Shown here one piece after another: positions 1 to 10,503 of a stretch of 64,000 bases of DNA. This DNA comes from Perlabentimonas gracilis (GTDB taxonomy: Bacteria; Bacteroidota; Bacteroidia; Bacteroidales; Tenuifilaceae): contig NZ_JAANIG010000005.1 in NCBI RefSeq assembly GCF_011174675.1, positions 94,345 to 158,344 of the forward strand. The letters are read 5' to 3'. A program made the translations under genes and the position numbers. Below the pieces are notes generated by a model. It saw only the letters and a list, made by a program, of their open reading frames with translations. It had not been told where the DNA came from and did not search any database. Positions within the stretch are counted from its first letter, which is position 1; every line of letters starts with the position of its first letter.

Positions 1-3000
1 ACGTTGCTGTTAATGGTTACCCTATCATTAAATAGCTGGGTTGAGAGCGCCAGCTCAATCTCGTTGGAACTTAACTCGTCACCTGGTCGCCAGTTAACTC
101 CAATATCAACGGCGCTGGTCCATTGCGAGATCCAGTTGCTAAGCTGGTTCGACAGCATTTCGCCTGCTGTGGAGTAAAGCCCCTGGCTAACTCCTGCACC
201 CTGCGCAAGCGGGTCGTCGTTGGTGAAGCTGTTCACAACAAGTAGCGACAGAAAGTGCATACTCACTCGCTCCTCGGTGTTAAGGGCATCGAGAACAACT
301 GCTTTTACGCTGGGGTCGTTTTCGGCTATAGGAACTTCTATGTTAAAACCAATGTTGGGCTCCATAAGCTTGCCCGAAAGGTTAATTATGCAATCAACCT
401 GAGTACGTGAGTTGTATACCGGCTCATCGCTTGTGGGGTTTAGGGGTTTAAGAGTTGTTCGGAGTGAGTAAATTGCTTTTATGTCCATGAGGGCGTTGGT
501 CATATCGCCATTCCATGTGATGGTGCTGCCATCGCCAATGCGAAACCTTTTATTTATAACCCCCTGAAGGGTAAAAAGATAGTCTCCCTTTTCAATGGCA
601 AACTGGCCAAACATATTAAATATATCCTCGTTGAGGTCAATTTCTAGCTTAAGGTTACCCGATCCGTTTGCCCTGATGATATCGCCCAGCTGCTTATCGA
701 TAATGATTTGAACATCTGCCTCAGGGGTCACCTCTAGGTCGAGGGTAACCCTAACGTTTGACTTTTGGGTTTCATCTAGCCCAAAGAAATCTTCGATAAT
801 GATAATATCATCACTTTTATTAATGAAATTCACAAAGTCGAATTCGGCCACATCGCTAGATGTTGACAGGGGTAAAAATAGCGCGGTTCGAGGTTCTGTT
901 TTCACCGATGCGTTAACCAAAATGTCAGTTGGTTTACCTGTTACCCTTGCTTGCCCACTGGCATAAACCGTACCGTAGAACATCTCGTTATCGCGCTCGG
1001 TTGTGTTCAGGAACTGGAAATTGCTGGGAGTGAGGTTCAGATCAAGCTCAATGTTTTTAAAATAATTGGTGTTAATTGCCCCGTTAAGGGTTGCAAGCCT
1101 ACTGTTTGAGTCGTAGATCTTAAAGTTTCTGAATATCACATTGCTATTCTCCAAATATATTGGGTCGGACATGGCGTAGCGTGTTCGCGTAAAGTCAACT
1201 AATCCACTTGCCTCGTTCATTCGCAATGTTCCATTTAGTAGAGGTGTGGAGGCTGTACCTGTAATATTAACATTTCCCGAAACAGAGCCCTGCATATCTA
1301 CTACACTGCCCTCCAGAAATGGCTCTACTAGCCCAAGTTCTATCCCATTGAGGCGTGCAAAGAACCTTAGCACTTGGTTGTCGGGGAAAAAATCGCCTGC
1401 TAGGCTAAAGCCTCGATTATCGGGTTGGGTGTTTAGTAGATCAACCGAAAGTTTTTTATCTTCGTTATGCCATTGACTGCTTAAGGTTATTTTTCCAACA
1501 TTGTAGCTGTTTGCCCTCAAGTCGTCGAGGGTTAGGTCGGCATAGAATAAAGGGTTTCCGGTGATATTTGTTACCCGAGCGTACCCATCCACTTCTCCTT
1601 GAAATTCGTAGCCCAAATCCTTGGTGTATAAATTAACATTGGAAATATCGATATTTTGTAGATTTACTTGAATGTAGTCGTCAGGCGTTGATGCAATTTC
1701 GCCCTGAATACCAAGTGTTTGTATGTTGTTGTGCAGCAAGAAGTTATTAATGGCAATGCTTGTGCTGTCAATTATAATCTCCGACTCACTAATATGCCAA
1801 ATGGTATCGTTTAGTGTAAAGTCCGATGGCAAAAAGTTAATATTTATCAAATTACTAGCGGTCCTGTGGGTTATAAGTGCGTTAGCCTTAACTTCACCCG
1901 AGTTATTAATTGCCGTTTTGTTATCCCACAAAAATCTGGTCTCTAGCTTGTTGTTTATGGCAGTAGCGTGTAGGGCTACATTTTTAACCTCAGAGTTACC
2001 CCTTTTGATTTGAGGGGATGTTATGCTGGCGGTTAAAGTTGAGTCGTTAGTTACTCCATCAATTGAAATATCCTTAATAATATTACCTGCCAGCTCTATC
2101 TCTGGGATTTTTATCTTTAGGTTAAGGGTTTGAAAATCGGGGTTGTAGATACCAAATACGTTGGTGTTCTCAGCAATTCGGAACGATGGGAATAGCACAT
2201 CGGTTAGCTTGCGGGTGTTTCTTAGGCGAAGCCTAACGATGTAGTCGTTATACTCAGGGTTTTCAACCCCAGTGGGCACAATCTCGGGTTTGGTGTTATC
2301 GCTACTTAGGGCTGGTAGGTATAGGTAAATCATCTTTTGTAGATAGGCGAAAATATTGGTGTAGTTGTATTTCCCCCGTAGTTCTCCCTCGGCAAATTCC
2401 GACTTTAGACCTATTTGCTTACTGTCGGCTGTATTGTTTGCTGTAATAACGATGTCAGAAGTTTTAATCTCGCCATTCTGGTTTCGATATAGTCCATTGA
2501 CCAGCTTAACCTCACCCGATGTGTTGTCGATGGAGTTGCCTGATATTTTTGCGGTAAGTAGAAATGATGCCTGCGATATGCTATCTACGTTGTTCAGGTT
2601 AAGCTTAACCAAATCGAGCTTTGGTACAAATGCTGAGAAGTCGTAAACGGGGATTGAGTCGCTAAAGTGTAGCGATCCCATGAAGTTGAGCTTTGCGTTT
2701 GGGTCGTCAAGGAATAGCGATCCCTCAAAATCTTTGTTACTTAAATTGCCCGATAGCATAATGTTTGTATACCTGTATTGGTTCGCTTCGAATGCGAAGA
2801 TGTTGGCATCGGTAATGGCATTCAGGTTGGTTTTGTAATCTGTGTTTCCGTTTACGGTAGCTGCCAAGCTTACCCTACCCAGCAGGTCGCTGTTTACAAG
2901 CTTCCCCAGGTTAAGCTGCTCGGTTGATACACTCCCCTTAAATGTGGTGTTTTTTACTTGGTCCGGCTTAATAGCTAGATCCATCGAAATATTTCCGATA

Positions 3001-4211
3001 TCGGTTGATAACGTGCCAAAGGCCACAAAGTCGGTGATAAAACCAGTAAAGTTGCCTGTGAATGAAATGTGGTTTAGGCTGTATAAATTATCGGGGATTG
3101 ATATGATTTCTTTCTGGGTGTCGGCAAATTTGAAACTTTGCAAATCGTCAGAGGTAGTTGTTAGCTCCTTAATGTCAACAAAGATGAATGTGGACTGAAA
3201 ATCGGGAAGCCCCATTAGGTTTACATTTGCCAAAATGGATGTAGTATCGGCAGTTTTAATGCTAAGGTCTCTTACGCGCAGATCGCTAATGCTTCCTCGA
3301 AACTGACCTTCAATATCAGCAACCTCATCGAATTGTGTTATGCCTGGAACAAAGAAAGAAAGGGCACGGGTTGAGAGTGTGGAGGCCTCAATTTGGCCAT
3401 TCAGGTTTACAGCATTTAAAAAGTCGCCCATAGCGTTCCACCCATCATACCTAAACCTGAGGTATGGTAGGTTAATGCTTGCCTCCATAGCTCGAATCCG
3501 CAGCTTCTCGAAGTCCATATGCTGGCTGCTAAGGCTCATCTCCGTTCTAAATCGATCAATGGCAAATCCGCTTTTATCAATACCCGTAAGCTCATTTATT
3601 GTGAACGAGATGGTGTCGCCAGTTATGGTAAGGTTTTTAAGGTCAAGGTTTAGTGCCTTAACATGTAAATCGTCAAAGTTAATTTGTTCATCAGCTAGAT
3701 TCGCATTCTGCCTATGCATCCGAAACTCCGAATCGGAAATTCGAACGTGCTTAAAGCGAATGCCTAAGCCATCGTCATCCTTAACTTTTAGTGTGTCGTG
3801 AGGGGGCAATAGCTTGTTGATGAACACGGTGAGGTTCATGCTTCCAAGGGTGTCGGTCTCAAAGTTTATGCTGGCATTATCTAGTTTAACCCTATGGAAA
3901 ATAAGCGATTTTTTGGCTGAGTTGTAACCCAGTAGGCTAGCGGTTATGGTTTGTGCACTTAGGAGGGTATCACAATTGTGATCCTCTACATACACGTTGC
4001 GAAGAAGTACCCTGTTGAAAAGGCGAAAATCGAACTTTTCGATGTAAACCTTGGTGCCCAGCTTGTGCTCCAGTAGTTTGGTAGTTTTTCCCACAATCCA
4101 AGTTTGTACCTTGCTGTGCTGAATGGTAAGCCATACAGAGGTAGGGATAGCTAGTAGCACAATGGCTAATATCAAAAAAAAATAAACCGATTTTTTAATA
4201 ACTTTGCCCAC
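1..4211 (-). CDS. tamB: TamB-family translocation/assembly protein (3' end cut by window)
   Basis: This is a very long leftward reading frame that starts near 4211 and is still open at base 1, about 1,400 residues. I spot-checked the reverse-strand frame near 4211, 3400, 2100 and 100 and found it open each time. It begins with a basic stretch and one hydrophobic anchor (residues about 6-25, FFLILAIVLLAIP), followed by long beta-rich sequence of AsmA/TamB type. At the cut end it reads VNWRPGDELSSNEIELALS then LFNDRVTIN, which is the conserved C-terminal TamB (DUF490) domain, so only a short tail is missing. TamB proteins span the periplasm and help move lipid or outer-membrane proteins outward. 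The start is uncertain: GTG at 4211 is preferred because the membrane anchor follows, but TTG at 4214 is in frame. Small opposite-strand frames here are shadows. Confidence 0.9.
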   Translation of the reverse strand, partial: MGKVIKKSVYFFLILAIVLLAIPTSVWLTIQHSKVQTWIVGKTTKLLEHKLGTKVYIEKFDFRLFNRVLLRNVYVEDHNCDTLLSAQTITASLLGYNSAKKSLIFHRVKLDNASINFETDTLGSMNLTVFINKLLPPHDTLKVKDDDGLGIRFKHVRISDSEFRMHRQNANLADEQINFDDLHVKALNLDLKNLTITGDTISFTINELTGIDKSGFAIDRFRTEMSLSSQHMDFEKLRIRAMEASINLPYLRFRYDGWNAMGDFLNAVNLNGQIEASTLSTRALSFFVPGITQFDEVADIEGQFRGSISDLRVRDLSIKTADTTSILANVNLMGLPDFQSTFIFVDIKELTTTSDDLQSFKFADTQKEIISIPDNLYSLNHISFTGNFTGFITDFVAFGTLSTDIGNISMDLAIKPDQVKNTTFKGSVSTEQLNLGKLVNSDLLGRVSLAATVNGNTDYKTNLNAITDANIFAFEANQYRYTNIMLSGNLSNKDFEGSLFLDDPNAKLNFMGSLHFSDSIPVYDFSAFVPKLDLVKLNLNNVDSISQASFLLTAKISGNSIDNTSGEVKLVNGLYRNQNGEIKTSDIVITANNTADSKQIGLKSEFAEGELRGKYNYTNIFAYLQKMIYLYLPALSSDNTKPEIVPTGVENPEYNDYIVRLRLRNTRKLTDVLFPSFRIAENTNVFGIYNPDFQTLNLKIKIPEIELAGNIIKDISIDGVTNDSTLTASITSPQIKRGNSEVKNVALHATAINNKLETRFLWDNKTAINNSGEVKANALITHRTASNLININFLPSDFTLNDTIWHISESEIIIDSTSIAINNFLLHNNIQTLGIQGEIASTPDDYIQVNLQNIDISNVNLYTKDLGYEFQGEVDGYARVTNITGNPLFYADLTLDDLRANSYNVGKITLSSQWHNEDKKLSVDLLNTQPDNRGFSLAGDFFPDNQVLRFFARLNGIELGLVEPFLEGSVVDMQGSVSGNVNITGTASTPLLNGTLRMNEASGLVDFTRTRYAMSDPIYLENSNVIFRNFKIYDSNSRLATLNGAINTNYFKNIELDLNLTPSNFQFLNTTERDNEMFYGTVYASGQARVTGKPTDILVNASVKTEPRTALFLPLSTSSDVAEFDFVNFINKSDDIIIIEDFFGLDETQKSNVRVTLDLEVTPEADVQIIIDKQLGDIIRANGSGNLKLEIDLNEDIFNMFGQFAIEKGDYLFTLQGVINKRFRIGDGSTITWNGDMTNALMDIKAIYSLRTTLKPLNPTSDEPVYNSRTQVDCIINLSGKLMEPNIGFNIEVPIAENDPSVKAVVLDALNTEERVSMHFLSLLVVNSFTNDDPLAQGAGVSQGLYSTAGEMLSNQLSNWISQWTSAVDIGVNWRPGDELSSNEIELALSTQLFNDRVTINSN

Positions 4212-4352
4212 CAAACTTTGAATTAGAAATATTACAGAAGCACAAACTATGCCACAGCTTAAAAACGCCCGAATTTAGTTAAAAGCAGACGATTTATTTA
4301 ATAAATATTAACCTAAGTTTTGGGTTTTTTGCTGAGCGTACATTTTTACACT

Positions 4353-5369
4353 ATGAGCGTAATAATTTTAGGGATAGAATCGTCATGCGACGATACATCC
4401 GCTGCCGTAATTAAGGATGGGTGGTTGCTGTCGAACTTGATTAGCAATCAGAAAGTGCACGAGGAGTATGGCGGTGTTGTACCCGAGCTGGCCTCGCGTG
4501 CACATCAGGCAAACATAATTCCGGTGGTTGATACCGCGATTAAACAGGCTGGCCTATCGCCTAGCGATATAACCGCTGTAGCCTTTACCCAAGGGCCTGG
4601 GCTTCTTGGATCTCTGCTGGTGGGCTCCTCGTTTGCCAAAGGTTTTGCCCTTGCCCAGAATATTCCCCTAGTTGAGGTAAACCATCTACATGGTCATATC
4701 CTGTCGCATTTCATTATCACATCGGATCGGACAAAGCTGCCTAAGTTTCCGTTCCTGTGTCTTTTGGTGTCTGGAGGGCATACCCAGCTGGTGCTGGTGA
4801 GCGATTTTGACAGGATGGAGATTATTGGGAAAACCATAGACGATGCAGCCGGAGAGGCTTTTGATAAGTGCGCAAAGGTTATGGGGTTGGGCTATCCGGG
4901 CGGGCCTGTGGTTGACCGCCTTGCGGCACAAGGTGACCCCAAGGCATTTAAGTTCGCCAAGCCATTGCCCCATGGTCTCGACTTTAGCTTCAGCGGGCTA
5001 AAAACGTCGTTTCTCTACTTCCTGAGGGATCAACTAAAAGATAATCCAAATTTTATGGAGGATCGTAAGGCCGATCTGTGCGCTTCGCTGCAGCATACCA
5101 TTGTTACCATTTTAATGGATAAGCTAATTGCCGCCGCTACAAATTTGGGAATAAAAGAAATTGCTTTGGCGGGTGGTGTTGCTGCAAACTCGGGTTTACG
5201 AACGGCCACCTTACAAGCTGGCGAAAGGCTTGGCTGGAATACGTACATCCCTGAGTTTAAGTTTACCACCGACAATGCTGCAATGATAGCCATTGCTGGT
5301 CATTATAAGTATCTTAGGGGGGAGTATGCTGACCACAGCTCGGTGCCAAAAGCGCGATTACCATTCTAA
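4353..5369 (+). CDS. tsaD: tRNA N6-adenosine threonylcarbamoyltransferase TsaD
   Basis: TsaD transfers the threonylcarbamoyl group from TC-AMP to A37 of ANN-decoding tRNAs, working with TsaB and TsaE in the cytoplasm. The 338-residue protein opens with the family signature LGIESSCDDTSAA and carries the metal-binding pair H111 and H115 in HLHGH. D307 in the TTDNAAM segment is the third expected metal ligand. The frame is open 11 codons further upstream, but the ATG at 4353 gives the standard N-terminus directly before the ASKHA fold, so I chose it. The gene is divergent from tamB and converges on the DUF5916 gene with only 15 bases between stops. tsaB and tsaE are not in the window, which is normal. 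Confidence 0.97.
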   Translation: MSVIILGIESSCDDTSAAVIKDGWLLSNLISNQKVHEEYGGVVPELASRAHQANIIPVVDTAIKQAGLSPSDITAVAFTQGPGLLGSLLVGSSFAKGFALAQNIPLVEVNHLHGHILSHFIITSDRTKLPKFPFLCLLVSGGHTQLVLVSDFDRMEIIGKTIDDAAGEAFDKCAKVMGLGYPGGPVVDRLAAQGDPKAFKFAKPLPHGLDFSFSGLKTSFLYFLRDQLKDNPNFMEDRKADLCASLQHTIVTILMDKLIAAATNLGIKEIALAGGVAANSGLRTATLQAGERLGWNTYIPEFKFTTDNAAMIAIAGHYKYLRGEYADHSSVPKARLPF

Positions 5370-5384
5370 CGTGCTTATGTGACA

Positions 5385-8018
5385 CTAGTAAAATCTATAG
5401 GATAATTTTATTAGAAAGATGTTGTGGGGGTGTGCAGTCCATAGTTCACTAGCACTGTAGCCCATATTCAAGTTGTAGTCACTATCGAACGAATTTCTTC
5501 CTTGGGACCAAACCAAAAACAGGGCTGAGCCAGGGCGGTATTCCCAGCGAACCACAAGGTTAGATTGAAAAGATCTGAAGTTAAAGTCAGGATTATCAAA
5601 GCTGTAATTTGCTGTCCCGTTACTGGCTTCATCTACATAATAAACTTCGGTTTCGGTATCATAGGATAATTGGTTCGAGCTAAATAAGTGGAAACTATCC
5701 TCAAAATTTGAGGCTCTTGGGTTTGTAATCTTTTTAAAATCGAAGTACTTACCCTTTGCAAAGAAAGGCCTTCCGTAGTACTGGATTGAAATATCGGGTG
5801 TAACACTATAGTTAACTCTTAGCTGCAGGATGTATAGCCGCTGCTCGAATGATGAGTTAATGTAGCTTGTAAAATTTTCCCAATCGATATTTGAAACGTA
5901 CTGCATTTCCCGCTTGGTAATAGAATACATTGGGCTAACAGCTATTTGTATAGCATTTGTTGGTCTATAGGTAATTCCTGCGGAATAGGTTTGCTGATTT
6001 GCTGAGATAGAATTGAGGAAAGAGGTGCTCATGGATAACATGAGGTTTTTTCTGCTGTCAGTGTTTACATATTGCCAATGGTTAATGCCCCCTGGAATAC
6101 GAAGTGAAGGCCCTCCCCTAAGAGCTGATGGGCTTAGGCTTCTACCTTGGGGGCCAACACCAAAACCTACTCTCCAGTAATTCTTTAGCTGGCTATTGAC
6201 GTTAATGTTTCCGCCAGCGTAATTTAGCTCGCCTCCAAAGTTATAGCCTGTCCACTGATTGAAGTCAACATTTACTTCTCTAAATATTGAGAAAGGTTCC
6301 CAATGCCTATATTGTGCCCAAATAACTTGAAATATATCATCCACACCGCGGACAAAACCAAGATCATTAACCTCCAATTCAGGAGATTTCCATGAAACAA
6401 AACCCATAAACTGCCAATGGCCATCACCCAATTTACCAATGGAGACAAAACCTCCTTGGCCGGTTAAGCTGGTTCTACTCGAATCAATTTCTAAATGGGT
6501 TGCATCGGGGCGTTGGAAATTACGAGAAGGAGCTTGTTGTGTCCTAAGTATAGCCTCCTCGCTACCCACCACGTGGCTAAAGTATGATTTGAAGTTTATC
6601 TGGTAGCTCTTGTTTTTCCATTGATGTAAAAAACTTACACCCCCACTGATAGCATTTGTATGCAGAAAATCTAGCTGAGAATCATGAATACTTCGGTTGG
6701 TTGAGGTAACTATTCCCCCAACCCTTGTGTTAGAATTATTGTAATCTTTTGCTAACCCTCCAACAAAGTAGCTCGTAAGTGGTTCTACTGCCTCAAGCCT
6801 TCTATTGTTGTTCTCGCTAATTTCTGCAAACATTCGATCGGTTACTGCTTCAAGAATACCAAAAGATAATCCATTCTTGTTTTTACCTGTTATTTTGGCA
6901 GCGCCCAAAATTGTGGTGTTCTCTGGTGATTTTACAAATTCATTATTCCCCAAATCTGGCTCTCCCTTTGGCCTTCGTCCAATTCTGCGCGAATAGAAAA
7001 GATTCTCTGCGGAGTGATCTCCATCGCCGGGTGTAAACTGAAAATCGAACAAGCTTTTGCCCTCAATAAAGAAAGGCCTCTTTTCTGGAAAGTACGATTC
7101 GTAAGCCGTTAAGTTTACCTCCGATGGATCGGCCTCAACCTGACCAAAATCAGGAAATACAGTCATGTCGAGTGTTATATCATTGGTTAGCCCAATTTTG
7201 GCATCCACTCCCCCCGAAAAGCGATTTCTTTTACCTGTAGCAAAGGGGTTTCCTTCTTCTGCCTCAAAACGTTCTGTTTGTGCAACAATGTAGGGTGCCA
7301 CCTCTGTTTGCCGTGTGGGCTTTATTCCTGTAATGCCTTTTAGCACCCCAAACTGATGAACCCAACCCGGGGCATCTCTTGGTATGGGTTGCCACAGCGA
7401 CAGCTCATCCTTTCTGTGAATATAACGTCCAACCTGTAATCCCCATACCTGCTCCTTGTTGTTGTTAAATCGGAGTTGATTAAATGGTATTTCAATTTCG
7501 GCAATCCATCCTTTATCATCAATACTTGTTTTTGCATCCCATATTGCATCCCAGGTTACATCCTCATTTTCCCCATCACCTGTAATAAGTTTGTCGTGCT
7601 TAACGCCCGATGAAAATACTATAAATGAAAATGCTGTTTTTTGATCGTTGTAAGAATCGAACTCTACCCCAATGGCATCTCCATCGCCGCTATCGCGCCG
7701 GGAAAGTCTGCTCACTATACTATCTGGGAATGCATCCCATGACCTAACGGCTACAAAAATTGAATTGTCGTTGTAAAGAATCTTAAATTCTGTTGATTGT
7801 GATGGAGCTTTTCCATCGTATGGTTGGCGTTGAACAAAATTGTTTTGCCATTCTACTTCTTGCCAGGCAGCATCATCAAGTCTACCATCAATCCTGGGTG
7901 CTTCAACATCTATTCGGAAGGCATGGACAACTTTTTTGCTCTGCGAATACCCATTTTGGGGCACAATCAGTAAGAGTATGGATCCAACTAACAGGAAAAT
8001 GAGTTTTGATGTTTTCAT
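5385..8018 (-). CDS. DUF5916 outer-membrane protein with N-terminal CBM9-like domain
   Basis: This 877-residue exported protein starts with a signal peptide (MKTSKLIFLLVGS, cleaved near residue 26). A carbohydrate-binding family 9-like domain follows (about 35-220), recognised from IDGRLDDAAW and the later KGWIAEIEIPFNQLRF. The rest (about 240-877) is the DUF5916 region, rich in alternating aromatic strands and ending in aromatic YRFY, as expected for an outer-membrane beta-barrel. The conserved DFGQVEADPSEVNLTAYE and FFPEKRPFF-like segments are present. The family is common in Bacteroidota and its substrate is unknown; the N-terminal domain suggests a glycan or peptide ligand, which is inference. 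Downstream it meets tsaD tail to tail, and upstream lies the permease gene transcribed the same way. Confidence 0.9.
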   Translation of the reverse strand: MKTSKLIFLLVGSILLLIVPQNGYSQSKKVVHAFRIDVEAPRIDGRLDDAAWQEVEWQNNFVQRQPYDGKAPSQSTEFKILYNDNSIFVAVRSWDAFPDSIVSRLSRRDSGDGDAIGVEFDSYNDQKTAFSFIVFSSGVKHDKLITGDGENEDVTWDAIWDAKTSIDDKGWIAEIEIPFNQLRFNNNKEQVWGLQVGRYIHRKDELSLWQPIPRDAPGWVHQFGVLKGITGIKPTRQTEVAPYIVAQTERFEAEEGNPFATGKRNRFSGGVDAKIGLTNDITLDMTVFPDFGQVEADPSEVNLTAYESYFPEKRPFFIEGKSLFDFQFTPGDGDHSAENLFYSRRIGRRPKGEPDLGNNEFVKSPENTTILGAAKITGKNKNGLSFGILEAVTDRMFAEISENNNRRLEAVEPLTSYFVGGLAKDYNNSNTRVGGIVTSTNRSIHDSQLDFLHTNAISGGVSFLHQWKNKSYQINFKSYFSHVVGSEEAILRTQQAPSRNFQRPDATHLEIDSSRTSLTGQGGFVSIGKLGDGHWQFMGFVSWKSPELEVNDLGFVRGVDDIFQVIWAQYRHWEPFSIFREVNVDFNQWTGYNFGGELNYAGGNINVNSQLKNYWRVGFGVGPQGRSLSPSALRGGPSLRIPGGINHWQYVNTDSRKNLMLSMSTSFLNSISANQQTYSAGITYRPTNAIQIAVSPMYSITKREMQYVSNIDWENFTSYINSSFEQRLYILQLRVNYSVTPDISIQYYGRPFFAKGKYFDFKKITNPRASNFEDSFHLFSSNQLSYDTETEVYYVDEASNGTANYSFDNPDFNFRSFQSNLVVRWEYRPGSALFLVWSQGRNSFDSDYNLNMGYSASELWTAHPHNIFLIKLSYRFY

Positions 8019-8088
8019 TGTGCACCAAAGAAATGAGTTATTGAAATGAAGGGACGGCCAACAAGGTGTTGGCCGTCCCCCTCAATTA

Positions 8089-10503
8089 TTATTCGTACTT
8101 AAGCGTTATGGCAGGGTTGGTTCTGGCTGCCCTTATTGCTTGGTAGCTAACCGTTATTACTGCTACAGCATACGATAGAATTGATGCAGTAACGAAAATC
8201 AATGGGGTTAAGCTAATACGGAAAGCAAAGCCTTCAAGCCATTGGCTCATTAGGTACCATGCAGCGGGCCAGGCGATAACGGTTGATATTAGCACCAGCT
8301 TGTTGATTTCCTTCAGAAGTAACCAGACAACAGTAGTAATCCTAGCACCCATAACCTTTCGAATACCAATTTCACGTGTTCTTTGCTCGGCAGTATAGGA
8401 TGATAACCCAAGCAGACCGAGTGCACCAATAATTATGGCTAAAAGGCTAAAGCTTGAGAATAGAGTTCGAGCACGCTTCTCGTCGCTGTACTGATTTTCA
8501 ACTGCCTGATCGAGGAAGAAGTAGTCCATAGCCTGATCGGATACAAACTCATTCCATTTCTCCTCAATACTCCTGATGCTTTCCTGCGTGTTTCCTCCTT
8601 TAATTCGGATGGTGAGGTATGTGTATACTGGGTGCGATGCAATAACCAAGGGATGTATTTTTTGATGCAGCGATTCGTAATGAAAATCCTCCATAACCCC
8701 AACAACGGTTCTTTCGTCATTTCCATTCATAACAACAATTTGTCCAACAGGCGACCCATCAAATCCAAATCCTTTTACAGCAGCCTGGTTTATTACCATG
8801 GCGCTTGAGTCGCTTGCAAACTCCTCTCTAAAGTATCTGCCCTCAACCATTTTAAACTGCAACGTTTTGTCAAAGTCGTGGTGGGCAAAAAAGAAGTTGT
8901 AGGTTTGAAAATCATCATTGGCAGCCCCTCTCTTCTGCATCACCGTATTTCCAATAATTGTAGTGGGGAGCGATGATGCCCTTGCCACGGCCTCTACATT
9001 AGGCAGCTTTTTTAGCTCATCAATAAAGGTTTGCCTGTTCTGCGCCTGAATAACGTATGGCCGGTTTATTACCAGAACTTGGCTGGGGTTGTAGCCTAAA
9101 TCCTTATCCTGGATAAATGTTATTTGTTTGAAAACCACAAATGTTGATACTATAAGCCCAATGGTAATGGTGAATTGAATCACAACCAGCACCCCTCTTA
9201 GCAGGCCACTCTTCATCCCCGATCGGAGTTTCCCCTTAAGCACCTTAATAGGCTCAAAGCTTGCCAGAAAAAATGCGGGGTAGCTACCCGCTGCAAAACC
9301 AACTACTAGTATGGTGGTAAGCAGAATGCCAGCAGTGAGCCAAATGGGTAGCGAAGAAAGGATTATCTCCTTGTTTGCCACGCTGTTAAAGGCAGGGGTG
9401 GCAATGGCAACAATTCCAACAGCAATAGCTAATGCTATGGTGGACACCATAACCGATTCGGTAAGGAACTGGCTAATCAGGCTGCCTCTGGTTGACCCAA
9501 CAACCTTTCGAATGCCAACCTCTTTGGCTCTTTTTGCAGAGCGAGCGGTTGAAAGATTCATAAAGTTTATGGCCGCAATGATTAGGATGAAAATTGCAAT
9601 AATCATAAACACATACACCATGGTAATGTTACCACCTTTTTGCATTTCGAAGGGTAGGTTGGATCTTAAATGGATATCAAGCACTGGCTGCGTAAAGTAT
9701 TCGTAACGATTTCCACTGTTACCCAACTCCTCAAATGAGGAGCCCATAAACTCTTCAAACTGAGGGCCAGCATGAGTGAACACAAGCTCGAGCAATCGTT
9801 CATCTACAATTTTTGGATCTAGCCCCTCTTGCAAAACTATATAGGTGTAGTTGTTGTTACCAATCCACATTGTCGATTGGGCTAATGGTAGGGATACCAT
9901 TGAACAGATCATATCGAACCTGAAGTGGCTGTTGCTGGGAACATCCTCAACAACTCCAACAACCTCCCAGCTCTGGCTGCTCTGCCATACATTTACCGCT
10001 TTTCCAATAGGGTCATCATCGCCAAAATATTTACGAGCAGTCGATTGGGTCATGACCACTTGATTGGGAACATTAAGGATTTTGTTTTCATCGCCGCGGA
10101 TAAGCTTAAATCCGCCGAATACCTGAAAGAATGTAGAGTCGGCGTATATAACATTCTTCTCAACAAAAACCCGATCATCGTAGCGAATGTCAGGATCCCC
10201 GCCAAATGAAAAAATTCTGGTGAAGTTTACTATGTCGGGATATGTTTCCACAGCAGTTGGGCCTATGGGAGCATTGCTTATGGAGCCTTTCATTTCTGTG
10301 TCCTGTAGCTTAGCGTCAATGCATATCCTGTAAATGTTTTTGGCATTGGGATGAAATGTATCATAGCTCATCTCGTCGATAACGTATAACATTATTAGCA
10401 GTGCGCTGGCAATACCTACGGCTAATCCAAAGATGTTAATTAGGGTATAGCCTCTTTGGGCGATAAGGTTCCGAAAAGATACCTTAATGTAGTTCTTAAT
10501 CAT
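8089..10503 (-). CDS. ABC transporter permease, MacB/FtsX-like (two MacB core domains)
   Basis: This 804-residue permease has the layout typical of Bacteroidota: a first transmembrane helix at about 20-42, a periplasmic MacB core domain (about 45-250), an FtsX block of helices (about 285-460) containing RAKEVGIRKVVGS, a second periplasmic core domain, and a second FtsX block (about 680-804) containing RTREIGIRKVMGA. The RExGIRKVxGA loop occurs once in each half and is the coupling-helix signature of this family. Such proteins pair with an ATPase of the LolD/MacB type and usually act in mechanotransmission or in export of peptides, drugs or lipoproteins. No ATPase gene lies next to it, so its partner must be elsewhere. 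It is 70 bp upstream of the DUF5916 gene and could share its transcript. Confidence 0.93.
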   Translation of the reverse strand: MIKNYIKVSFRNLIAQRGYTLINIFGLAVGIASALLIMLYVIDEMSYDTFHPNAKNIYRICIDAKLQDTEMKGSISNAPIGPTAVETYPDIVNFTRIFSFGGDPDIRYDDRVFVEKNVIYADSTFFQVFGGFKLIRGDENKILNVPNQVVMTQSTARKYFGDDDPIGKAVNVWQSSQSWEVVGVVEDVPSNSHFRFDMICSMVSLPLAQSTMWIGNNNYTYIVLQEGLDPKIVDERLLELVFTHAGPQFEEFMGSSFEELGNSGNRYEYFTQPVLDIHLRSNLPFEMQKGGNITMVYVFMIIAIFILIIAAINFMNLSTARSAKRAKEVGIRKVVGSTRGSLISQFLTESVMVSTIALAIAVGIVAIATPAFNSVANKEIILSSLPIWLTAGILLTTILVVGFAAGSYPAFFLASFEPIKVLKGKLRSGMKSGLLRGVLVVIQFTITIGLIVSTFVVFKQITFIQDKDLGYNPSQVLVINRPYVIQAQNRQTFIDELKKLPNVEAVARASSLPTTIIGNTVMQKRGAANDDFQTYNFFFAHHDFDKTLQFKMVEGRYFREEFASDSSAMVINQAAVKGFGFDGSPVGQIVVMNGNDERTVVGVMEDFHYESLHQKIHPLVIASHPVYTYLTIRIKGGNTQESIRSIEEKWNEFVSDQAMDYFFLDQAVENQYSDEKRARTLFSSFSLLAIIIGALGLLGLSSYTAEQRTREIGIRKVMGARITTVVWLLLKEINKLVLISTVIAWPAAWYLMSQWLEGFAFRISLTPLIFVTASILSYAVAVITVSYQAIRAARTNPAITLKYE

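Noticed and set aside
220..3801. Several forward open frames of 60-153 codons in the first 4 kb
   Set aside because: All are antisense to the continuous leftward TamB reading frame, which ends in a clear TamB C-terminal domain. None resembles a known family.
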